Source of the DNA: CAWKPF01 sp963851415
GTDB taxonomy: Bacteria; Acidobacteriota; Thermoanaerobaculia; Multivoradales; Multivoraceae
DNA length: 64,000 nucleotides
Direction of reading: 5' to 3'
NCBI GenBank assembly: GCA_963851415.1
Contig: CAWKPF010000002.1
Coordinates: 1,116,001 to 1,180,000, forward strand
The notes under the pieces were generated by a model, which saw nothing but the letters and a program-made list of their open reading frames with translations, did not search any database and was not told where the DNA came from. The position numbers and the translations under genes were made by a program. Of the stretch, positions 52,705 through 60,180 are shown in pieces; positions within the stretch are counted from its first letter, which is position 1; each line of letters opens with the position of its first letter.

Positions 52705-54219
52705 TCAGCCGACGGGCAGTACCGCGTCCGGCCCCACCGCTTCGACGAGAGCCCTGCGCAGTCGCGCGATCACCGGACGGCTCGACTCGAGCCCGGCGAG
52801 ATTGCGCCATTCCCCCGGATCGGTCCGGTGGTCGTACAGTTCCTCGGAGCCGTCGGCGTAGCGAATGTAGCGATACTGCTCGTCGCGCACGCTCAGATCC
52901 CGGGCGCTCAGCGCGGTCACTGCCGGATGAGGCCAGGGTGCGTCCGGATCGCTGAGCAAGGGCACCAGGCTCCGACCCTCGACTCCCGGATAGGGACCAC
53001 TGACCTCGGCCGGAGGCGCCGGCAACCCTGCCAGCTCGACCAGGGTCCGATACAGGTCGAGTAGCGACACCGTGCGCTCCGAACGCGCGCCCGCACTGGT
53101 GCCCCGAGCCAGCCCTGGCGTCCCGGGCGGGGCCACGATGATCAGGGGCACGCGAGTCGTTCGCTCCCAGAGGGTGAACTTGCGCCAGTGGTCCTTTTCC
53201 CCGAGATGGAAGCCATGGTCCGACCAGAGCACGACGATCGTGTCCTCGGAGTGACCGGAGCGCTCGAGCGCCTCGAGGACGTGGCCGACCATTTCGTCCG
53301 CGAAACTCACCGAGGCCAGGTACGCCTGCACGGCGGCTGGCCACTGCCCGGCCTCCACCACGCGACGATGGAAGCCACCTGGACGGGCGATCCGAAGTCC
53401 GGCTTCGGAAAGATCGTCGAGGTCGTCAGCCGGAACCTCTGGCAGGGCGATCTCCCCGGAAATCTCGGGCCGCGCAAAATACGCGGGGGGCACGAACCAG
53501 GGAAGATGAGGCCGGTAGATCCCCAGCGCCAGGAAGAAGGGTCGATCTCGTACCACGTCGTCGAGTTGGCGCGCCACCCAATCCGCGACCCGAGCATCCG
53601 CCATCTCCTCCACCGGTACCGGCACCGGCCCCCAGTCGAACCGGGGATCGCCTGCGAGTCCGTTGAGTGGCCGGCCCTCGGGCTCCGGATCCCAGGGCCG
53701 CTGGGTCGTCTTGCTCGGCCAGAAGTCGTCCCAGGAGTCGGGGTCGGGAAACGTCGTGTGAAAGACCTTGCCGGACCCGGCCGTGAAGTAGCCGTGCTCT
53801 CGAAAGTACCGTGGCAGGGTGGTCACTCCCGGGAGCGCGCGGCGCCAGTCCTGCTGGTTCCTGAAGATCCCGGAGCGCCACGGAGAAACGCCGGTCAGCA
53901 CCGCCGTGCGCGACGGGTTACACGAGACGCCGGCCGCGTGGGCGTTGGTGAAGAGCATGCCGCGCCGGGCCAGCCCATCGATGTTCGGCGTCCGGGTCTG
54001 GGGATGTCCATCCAGAGCGCCCACCCAGTCGTTCAGGTCGTCGACAACGATGAAGAGCACGTTGGGGTGCACGGACTCCGGAGGCGTGCACGCCGAGTGC
54101 GCGAAGATCGAGCTGGCAAAGATGCACAGCGACCGGAGATGGAGCCTTGCTCGCCGCGGTCGCCAGTTGAACAAGAGCGCCAGGAAACCCTGACGGCGAG
54201 ATCGTGATTCGTGCACCAT
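52705..54219 (-). CDS. Sulfatase (iduronate-2-sulfatase-like), lipoprotein
   Basis: A 504-residue type I sulfatase. The formylglycine site is C100-NPSR104 (C-X-P-S-R) in VSCNPSRTAVLTG, so a formylglycine-generating enzyme is required; none is in the window. The metal pair D60-D61 in VLFIVVDDLNDWVG, SDHGFHLGEKDHW and the YRPHLPWFVPP block match the iduronate sulfatase group that acts on glycosaminoglycans or other sulfated sugars. The N-terminus has a signal with lipobox HSAC (Cys44). ATG at 54219 lacks a ribosome site and leaves a long basic N-region, so the true start may differ. Confidence 0.88.
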   Translation of the reverse strand: MVHESRSRRQGFLALLFNWRPRRARLHLRSLCIFASSIFAHSACTPPESVHPNVLFIVVDDLNDWVGALDGHPQTRTPNIDGLARRGMLFTNAHAAGVSCNPSRTAVLTGVSPWRSGIFRNQQDWRRALPGVTTLPRYFREHGYFTAGSGKVFHTTFPDPDSWDDFWPSKTTQRPWDPEPEGRPLNGLAGDPRFDWGPVPVPVEEMADARVADWVARQLDDVVRDRPFFLALGIYRPHLPWFVPPAYFARPEISGEIALPEVPADDLDDLSEAGLRIARPGGFHRRVVEAGQWPAAVQAYLASVSFADEMVGHVLEALERSGHSEDTIVVLWSDHGFHLGEKDHWRKFTLWERTTRVPLIIVAPPGTPGLARGTSAGARSERTVSLLDLYRTLVELAGLPAPPAEVSGPYPGVEGRSLVPLLSDPDAPWPHPAVTALSARDLSVRDEQYRYIRYADGSEELYDHRTDPGEWRNLAGLESSRPVIARLRRALVEAVGPDAVLPVG

Positions 54220-54556
54220 CAAAGGGTCGAAGCCGCTCCTTCGCGAACCGGTAGGCGTCCAGCATCTCGACCCGAGGACTCGGTGTAGCCGTTGGAGTCC
54301 GGCAGCCGTGGCCACCAGGATCCTGCAGGAAGCAGAGCCTCAGGCGAGACTCCGAGGCGATACTAGCGCCGAAGACCGAGATCTCGCCGAGTGTTCCGGG
54401 CGCGGAGGCAAGGCCGCGAGGCACGCGCACGTACCCATCTCCCACACTCGACCCGCGACTCGCCTGGGATGTCGCCAGCGAATTCGTTGCGCTGCCCCCC
54501 GGTGACGGCCGGACCCGACCCGACCGTCCTTCCGGGGGGATCGGTTCGCTAGCGCC
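54220..54556. other. Intergenic region upstream of the sulfatase
   Basis: 337 nt between the sulfatase start and the end of the secreted repeat protein gene, both on the minus strand. No gene or clear terminator is visible. Confidence 0.4.
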
Positions 54557-56236
54557 TCATGGGCACGTCGCGAAGGCGTTCGTATCCTGGATCGGTTGGA
54601 AGGGAGTCGCCTGAGGATTCCCGAAGAGCCTGCTCTGGTTGGCCTCGATATCGAAGACCTCGATATCGACCTCCACGTTGGTCAGGCCACCGGCAATCAC
54701 CCAGAAGCGCTGGTTGATCGGGCAACCGTTCAGGACCTTGATCACCATCTCCACGTTCTCCTGTCGGAAGAACCAGAAGTATCCGGTATCGGGAGTCAGC
54801 TCCACCGCCTGAGCCGCGCCCATCTCTCCCTGGGGCGTGCGGTAGTTCGCGGTGATGCGAAAGCGATTGTCCAGGAGACAGAGAGTGGTCGCGTCCTCGA
54901 CGCAGTCGCCCGGCTCGCCGGTGGCGCAGGGGTGATTCCAGCGTCGCGCGCGGATCCCGTCGCGGTTGGTGGGAACCACGTCATCGAGTCCCGATTCCTT
55001 ATGGACCGTGAGAGAAGAGCCGTTGCCGTTGCTGGCGATGTTGGCGTCCTGGGGTCTGAGCGCCGAGCCCGAGAGGTCGATCTCACCGCCGATCTCGGCT
55101 CCCTCGAGGCCGATCGACCGCATCGCCAGGGTCCGATCACCCGAGTAGTCCGTCACCCAGACCGCCGTGTACTCTCTCGGACCCACGTTCGCGATGTTCA
55201 CATTGAACTGACCGTCCAAGGTCTCCTGGTTGACCTGGAACTCCCGCTGCGTCGTGGGAATGCCGTTCCACAGCATCCCCCGCGCCTGGATGCTGAGGCC
55301 CTCGTCGTCGCCGTCTTCGGAGCTACCGCTCTGCCAGGCCACCATGAAGCTGGCATCGGCGAAATCCATCGACACTCGGGCCTTGTCCTGGGCTTGTGCG
55401 GTGATGATGTTGAGCTGCTGCTCGGGAGCGAGAGGCGTCCCGCTCGACGAATAGCGGCGAACCTGGACGCTGCGACTGCTGTTGTCGTCGCCCCCGCTGG
55501 TGTCGCTCTGCCAGACCACGACGAAGCGGCCATCGGGATGCATGGCGACGTCGGGGATGTACTGATCGCCGCCGATCACGGTGTTGACCTGGAACTGGCC
55601 GCCCAGGGGCGTGCCGTCAGCGTCGAAGCGACGGGCCTGGATGCTGTGTCCACTGGCATCGTTGCCGGGCGAGGGACCATTGGTGTCGAAGACCACGACG
55701 AAACCATCGTTGTTCATCGCCACGCGCGGATTCTCCTGCCACCCCTCCGCAACGTCGTTGACCCGGAAGTCCTCTCCCACCGGCGAGCCATTAGGGGCGT
55801 AGACCCGGGCCCGGATGCTGGCGACGTCCATGTCTCCGGGAGACACGTCGCTGACCCAGACGACGACGAAGGCCCCGTTGGGCGCCACGGCGACCTCGGC
55901 GTTCATCTGGTCCTGGTCGATGAGCGTGTTCACCTGGAACTCGTTCCCCTCGAACTGCCCGTTCGCTCCGATGAAGCGCGCCACCACGCCGAGACGGTCG
56001 TCGTCGCTGCCGGGAGAGGACCCGGTCTGGTAGACAACGATGGCCCGACCGTCGGGAAACATCGCCACGTCGGGAACCCTTCCGCCACCGGCCTGACTGA
56101 CGGTGAACTTCTGGCTCTCGGGCATTGCCTGACAGGGACTGAACTGCGCGACCGCTGCCGTCGCGCCGACGAGCGCTCCGAAGAGAATCAGGAGGAGGGT
56201 GGGCACGGTCAGGGCGGGTCGAGGGGTGAGCTGCAT
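54557..56236 (-). CDS. Secreted repeat protein with Cys-containing C-terminal module
   Basis: A 559-residue secreted protein. A signal peptide (LLLILFGALVGATAAVAQ) is followed by about six degenerate repeats of roughly 65 residues, each with a core such as VAMFPDGRAIVVYQTGSSPG, VAMNNDGFVVVFDTNG, VAMHPDGRFVVVWQSDTSG and SFMVAWQSGSSEDGDDEG; they look like beta-propeller blades and are rich in Asp and Gly. The C-terminal about 110 residues form a separate module with paired cysteines (TTLCLLDNRF, VLNGCPINQRFWVIAGGLTN, QDTNAFATCP). I know this module from secreted acidobacterial proteins but not its function. ATG at 56236 has AAGGAG 9 nt upstream. Confidence 0.78.
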   Translation of the reverse strand: MQLTPRPALTVPTLLLILFGALVGATAAVAQFSPCQAMPESQKFTVSQAGGGRVPDVAMFPDGRAIVVYQTGSSPGSDDDRLGVVARFIGANGQFEGNEFQVNTLIDQDQMNAEVAVAPNGAFVVVWVSDVSPGDMDVASIRARVYAPNGSPVGEDFRVNDVAEGWQENPRVAMNNDGFVVVFDTNGPSPGNDASGHSIQARRFDADGTPLGGQFQVNTVIGGDQYIPDVAMHPDGRFVVVWQSDTSGGDDNSSRSVQVRRYSSSGTPLAPEQQLNIITAQAQDKARVSMDFADASFMVAWQSGSSEDGDDEGLSIQARGMLWNGIPTTQREFQVNQETLDGQFNVNIANVGPREYTAVWVTDYSGDRTLAMRSIGLEGAEIGGEIDLSGSALRPQDANIASNGNGSSLTVHKESGLDDVVPTNRDGIRARRWNHPCATGEPGDCVEDATTLCLLDNRFRITANYRTPQGEMGAAQAVELTPDTGYFWFFRQENVEMVIKVLNGCPINQRFWVIAGGLTNVEVDIEVFDIEANQSRLFGNPQATPFQPIQDTNAFATCP

Positions 56237-56253
56237 GGATTCGACTCCTTCCT

Positions 56254-56273
56254 GCTGGCCGCGGGGGGCCAGC
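56254..56273 (-). promoter_or_regulatory. Hairpin just upstream of the ribosome site of the secreted repeat protein
   Basis: In the minus-strand leader of the secreted repeat gene, GCTGGCC and GGCCAGC form a perfect 7-bp stem around a 6-nt loop, ending 2 nt before the AAGGAG ribosome site. It could tune translation or mRNA stability. Arms of this length also arise by chance in such GC-rich sequence. The remainder of the 330-nt gap up to 56566 shows an AT-rich stretch near 56280-56310 that may hold the promoter, and no gene. Confidence 0.4.
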
Positions 56274-56566
56274 AACTGCGGTTATTGGCCTCTTTGTATT
56301 TGCACGAAGATATTGGCAGTGTAGGAAGTTCGCCGGCTGATTTCCAACGGGCCGAGAACGGCGATGGATCCCCGACGAGCCACCGGAACAGAAGTCTTCC
56401 TCGAATTCGTAGCGCGTTTCCTCCGCGACTCCGCCAAGGGAGAGACCCGGACATCGCGTTCTCCTCGGATTCGGAACGCCGGGCTTCCCCCTGCACCGAG
56501 AGCCCCGATGGGGCAGGCAGCGCCGCTGCGGCCTCGGCTTCGCCCGACTTCGCCTGCCCGCTTCGA

Positions 56567-57886
56567 CTACTGCTTCAGGGAGTCAGCCGAGCTGCGCCGG
56601 CTGCCATGCCAGCGAGTGAGCACGTAGAACGGAATGCCACCGAGGAACGCGAGAAAGCCCCAGAACACGGTGCTCTCCCCCGCACCGGCAATCGCCACCA
56701 TCGCATAGGTGAAGGCGAGCAGCGCGACGGCAACTCCGATCAGGGTACCGGGCCGGCGCTCGCGCAGAGTCAGGTGCAGCTCCGCCATCGCCGAGAAGGC
56801 GAACGGGATCAGCGAAGCCAGGGTCGAGAGCAGGATCATGGCGGTGAACATCGCCACCAGCGCCTGGGTGAAGTTGGCGGCGACGAGCGCGCACGACAGC
56901 CCGCTCGACACCAGCAGTCCCTGCGCCGGTGTCCCTCGACCCGAGAGGCGAGCGAACAGCGGCGGAAAGAGCCCGTCGCGCGCGATCGCCGCGGGCATCT
57001 GACCGGCGATCAGAATCCAACCATTGAGCGCCCCGAAGCAGGAGACGAAGGCTCCCGCTGCAACGAGCTTGCCTCCGATCGGCCCCCAGAGAATCTCGGC
57101 GGCATCGGCAAAGGGGGCCGTCGAAGCGGCCAGCTGCTCGCGCGGCACCATCCCCATGACAACGCCTGTGCTGGCGACGTAGAGCACCGTCGCGACCGAG
57201 ATCCCGAGAACCGTCGCACGCGGGATCGTTCGCTTGGGATCGCTCACCTCCCCCGCGGGCACCGTCGCCGCCTCCAGACCGAGGAAAGCCCACAGGGTCA
57301 GGGCCAGGCACCCGCCCACCGCCAGCGGCAGCGGCCGACCGGTCGGGTTGAAGGGCTCCAGGTTCGCTGTCTCGAATCGACTCAGACCGAACAGCGCGAT
57401 GCCGAGCAGGGGAAGCATCTTGACCACCGTGGTGACGAACTGCACCAGCCCGGCCTCGCGTACGCCGGCCGCGTTCACCCCGGTGAGCAGTACGATGGCG
57501 GCAATGGCAGTGCCGGCAGCGAGCGGCGGGGTGGTGGCGAGACCGGGCACGAACTCACCGAGGTAGCCGACCATCGCGACGGCAATCGCCGCGAGTGCCG
57601 ACCAGCAGGAGATCCAGTATCCCCATCCGACCAGGAAGCCGGCGAAGTCACCGAAGGCCTGCCGCGTGTAGGCATAGGGACCGCCCGCCTCGGGCGCCCG
57701 TCGAGCCAGACGCGCGAACACCAGTCCGAGCATCATCGAGCCGGCCGCCGTCACCAGCCAACCGAGAAAGCTCACGCCGCCGAACGGTGCCAGCGACGCA
57801 GGCAACAGAAAGACCCCGGAGCCAATCATGTTGCCCACCACGAGCGCGGTCAGTGTCGAGAGGCCGAGAGCCTTGCGGTCGGACAT
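56567..57886 (-). CDS. APC family amino acid/polyamine permease
   Basis: A 439-residue transporter with twelve predicted helices, in the basic amino acid/polyamine antiporter group of the APC superfamily. TM1 has the unwound GNMIGSGVFLLP segment, TM3 leads to GGPYAYTRQAFGD, and TM6 carries LWAFLGLEAATVPAGEVSDPKRTIPRAT (cited in part), all typical of AdiC/YjeH-like members. Substrate is not determined by sequence; arginine-agmatine or general amino acid exchange are possible. ATG at 57886. The copper monooxygenase gene lies 95 nt upstream on the same strand. Confidence 0.9.
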   Translation of the reverse strand: MSDRKALGLSTLTALVVGNMIGSGVFLLPASLAPFGGVSFLGWLVTAAGSMMLGLVFARLARRAPEAGGPYAYTRQAFGDFAGFLVGWGYWISCWSALAAIAVAMVGYLGEFVPGLATTPPLAAGTAIAAIVLLTGVNAAGVREAGLVQFVTTVVKMLPLLGIALFGLSRFETANLEPFNPTGRPLPLAVGGCLALTLWAFLGLEAATVPAGEVSDPKRTIPRATVLGISVATVLYVASTGVVMGMVPREQLAASTAPFADAAEILWGPIGGKLVAAGAFVSCFGALNGWILIAGQMPAAIARDGLFPPLFARLSGRGTPAQGLLVSSGLSCALVAANFTQALVAMFTAMILLSTLASLIPFAFSAMAELHLTLRERRPGTLIGVAVALLAFTYAMVAIAGAGESTVFWGFLAFLGGIPFYVLTRWHGSRRSSADSLKQ

Positions 57887-57981
57887 CGCCGCCTAGTGTG
57901 TCATGCGAATCGAGGTGTGCGGCGCAGCCCTCGCGTCGTGGCAGTGCGAGCGCCTGGTCTGCTCGCAGCAACTCAGGGCGG

Positions 57982-59253
57982 CTAGCGGCTCGAGCCGCTC
58001 GGCAGCTCCTCGTCTTCGGCTGACCAGGACAGGAAGACCCCACCCATCATCATCTCTTCCCAGGTCTGCTCACCCCAGCGCACGGTCTCGTCGGGATCGG
58101 GATTCGCAGGGTTGTTCTCCGAGTTGTCGAACCGAGCAACGACTCGGAGCTTCGTGCCCGCCGGGACCTCCAGCGGCGTCTTCAGCTGGTAGTCGAGCTG
58201 CCAGTCGAAGTCGTACCTCGGAATCGAGCAGGCCAGCAGCTCGCGCCCGTCGGGGTAGATCAGGAAGAAATCCATCGACTTGCCCCGGTAGTGCATGTGG
58301 GGCGTGAAGGAGTAGATCGTCGCGTCGCGCGGGATCATCGCCTCGGCGTCGACGCGGTGATCGGCGGCATGCGGCGGGATCTCGAAGCGGGTGTTGACCA
58401 CCGTCGCGGTTCGAAGGATCTCCCGCGGAGGCTCCTTCGACAGGATGATGCCGAACTTCGACCGATCGCGCTCCGGTTCTCCGGTCGGCGTGTAGTGAAT
58501 CTGCCACAGGAGGTTCGAGCCGGCAGGGATCTTGCGCGCGACACCGGCTGGCGTGACGCCGGGCGGCGACCCGGGAGCGTAGACGTCGAGCATCGTGTTG
58601 GTGAAGCCGTCCGGCGACCTCGAGCCATCGGGAGGCTGAAGGAACACGATGATGTGGTGCACCACCTTGCGATTGCCCGGGAGCACCTCGGCTGCCTGCA
58701 CATAGAGGTCTTCTTCGACCTTCAGCTCGGTCACGAAATGTTGATAGGGCACCTCGCCCTCGGCTGCGATGGTGATCTCTTCGGGCATTTCGAACACCAG
58801 ATCCGGCTTTCCGATCGTCCAGTCTTCATGGAACTCGAGGGGCTCCGGCAGCTCGGCCGCGTCGCCGAACGGCATGCCGGAGTCGAGCCAGCTGAACAAC
58901 TGCTCGCGCTGCTGCACGGTGAAGGTCGGATCGTTGGCCCACTCCCCCACCTCCGGGTCGAGACCCCAGGGCGGCATGGCGCCCTTCTCCACCTCCCGGC
59001 GGATCGACCGCGACCAGGCCCTGACCTGTTCGTACTCGAGCAGACTGAAGGGAGCGAGCCCCCGTGGTCGGTGGCACTCCTGGCACTTCTCCTGGATGAG
59101 CGGCGCAATGTGCGCGGCGTAGGTGACCTGCCCGTCGTCGTCGGACGTCCCGAGCGTCGGGCCCGCGATAGCGAAGACCAAAACGAACGCTGCCACGACC
59201 ATCAGCCGTGGCGAGATGACCGCACTCGCTGCGACTCGCGGGGACTCTTGCAT
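57982..59253 (-). CDS. PHM-like type II copper monooxygenase fused to cytochrome c
   Basis: A 423-residue exported enzyme. After a signal segment (VVAAFVLVFAIAGPTLG), a short cytochrome c domain holds C57-QE-CH61. The C-terminal part matches the two beta-sandwich domains of copper type II ascorbate-dependent monooxygenases such as peptidylglycine hydroxylating monooxygenase: CuH-type ligands H199 and H200 in KVVHHIIVF and H253 in QIHYTPTG, CuM-type H319 and H321 in TPHMHYRG, and a candidate Met ligand at 401-403 (EEMMMGGVF). The heme domain likely supplies electrons. ATG at 59253 has AGGAAGGG upstream. It lies between the CRTAC1-like gene and the APC transporter. Confidence 0.88.
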   Translation of the reverse strand: MQESPRVAASAVISPRLMVVAAFVLVFAIAGPTLGTSDDDGQVTYAAHIAPLIQEKCQECHRPRGLAPFSLLEYEQVRAWSRSIRREVEKGAMPPWGLDPEVGEWANDPTFTVQQREQLFSWLDSGMPFGDAAELPEPLEFHEDWTIGKPDLVFEMPEEITIAAEGEVPYQHFVTELKVEEDLYVQAAEVLPGNRKVVHHIIVFLQPPDGSRSPDGFTNTMLDVYAPGSPPGVTPAGVARKIPAGSNLLWQIHYTPTGEPERDRSKFGIILSKEPPREILRTATVVNTRFEIPPHAADHRVDAEAMIPRDATIYSFTPHMHYRGKSMDFFLIYPDGRELLACSIPRYDFDWQLDYQLKTPLEVPAGTKLRVVARFDNSENNPANPDPDETVRWGEQTWEEMMMGGVFLSWSAEDEELPSGSSR

Positions 59254-59409
59254 CGCTGCCCTTCCTCCACAAGAACGCGTCGTACCGAGAATCGGCTGTC
59301 GCGCAGCGACGGCCCGCCCGACGCCTTCTCCTGACTCTCGCCACGGTTCGAAGCCGACACGATCGTAGCACTGGATCGCGCGGTACCGGAGCGAGCCACA
59401 CCGTCTGCT

Positions 59410-60159
59410 CTACGGCAGATAGCGCTCGACGACAGCACCCTGCTGCCTGACGCTGCCGGATCCCCCTTCCGGCACTTGCCGCTGATCCTCGAAGACCGTC
59501 ACTCGTGATCCGGCGCCGATCGGCCCCACGATCTGCTGACGACCCGAAGGCCAACGCACCTGGAGCATCGACGAACCACCTCGGTCACCGAGACCGAACA
59601 GCACCGTGGCCGAGTTCTGCGCTGCGAAGCCCTCACCGCAGTGCAGCTCTTCGATCTGCTTCGCTCCGTCGGCCAGCGTGAGCTCGAGCAGCGCACCGCA
59701 AGCGTCGCGCGAGCTGAAACCGGACTCCTCTTCGCCCTTCGTCCCCCTGCCGTCAGCACCCCCGACCAGGCGCACCGCCACGAAGTCGGGCTCGGCATCG
59801 CGCCGTCGATCACCGAGGGTGTTGCGGAACAGCTGCAGCCGCGGTGCGTTCGCGTTGGCCACCGCGAGATCGACGTAGCCGTCCCGATCGGGATCCCAGA
59901 GCACCAGGGCCCGACCGTCCGCCTCATCGTCGAAACCGGACAGTCCGCTGAGGTCCTCGAAGCGCTGCCCCTGGAGGTTGAAGAAGACGTTGTTCGCTTC
60001 CCGGCCGCTCAGCGAGACGGACCACTCGTACTCACTGTCTGGCAGGAGTCGCGACTGGATGTCCCGGAGCTGCTGATAGAAGGGACCCGAGACGTCGCTC
60101 AGACTGGGAGTCTCACCAACGCCGGAGCCCTGATCGCCGTCAGCCAGTGCGAGGCGCAC
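59410..60159 (-). CDS. C-terminal ASPIC/UnbV part of CRTAC1-like protein, after in-frame TGA
   Basis: Reads 257 codons in the same frame as the upstream half, after the single TGA at 60183-60181. Coordinates here begin at the first start codon, GTG at 60159, but it has no ribosome site. The in-frame residues between TGA and GTG are SIFWRTG, and the block LSGREANNVFFN plus LVLWDPDRDGYVDLAVANANA continue the FG-GAP pattern of the first half. The ASPIC/UnbV domain follows (FVAVRLVGG, NSATVLFGLGD, LQVRWPSGRQQ). It is most simply the second part of one gene that is read through or mutated, not an independent gene. See the hairpin entry and findings. Confidence 0.75.
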   Translation of the reverse strand: MRLALADGDQGSGVGETPSLSDVSGPFYQQLRDIQSRLLPDSEYEWSVSLSGREANNVFFNLQGQRFEDLSGLSGFDDEADGRALVLWDPDRDGYVDLAVANANAPRLQLFRNTLGDRRRDAEPDFVAVRLVGGADGRGTKGEEESGFSSRDACGALLELTLADGAKQIEELHCGEGFAAQNSATVLFGLGDRGGSSMLQVRWPSGRQQIVGPIGAGSRVTVFEDQRQVPEGGSGSVRQQGAVVERYLP

Positions 60160-60170
60160 GCCCGTGCGCC
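60153..60170 (-). other. Hairpin after in-frame TGA, bacterial SECIS-like geometry
   Basis: On the minus strand, starting 10 nt after the in-frame TGA, GGCGCAC-GGGC-GTGCGCC makes a perfect 7-bp stem with a 4-nt loop starting GG. The loop starts 17 nt after the TGA. Published bacterial SECIS rules ask for a hairpin 16-37 nt after UGA with a G in the first two loop positions. No T-run follows, which speaks against a terminator. A hairpin of this size in this spacing range has about a few percent chance of arising randomly here by my rough estimate. Confidence 0.4.
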
Positions 60171-60180
60171 AGAAGATGCT

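Noticed and set aside
54596..57985. A plus-strand open frame of about 1129 codons spanning two genes
   Set aside because: It runs antisense to the secreted repeat protein and the APC transporter, has no domain or ribosome site, and is His/Arg/Glu-biased as expected of a complementary frame in very G+C-rich coding DNA.
59410..60159. Independent gene for the ASPIC/UnbV part
   Set aside because: It is in the same frame and adjacent to the first half, lacks a ribosome site and lacks a signal peptide although its domain is extracytoplasmic; an interrupted single gene is simpler.
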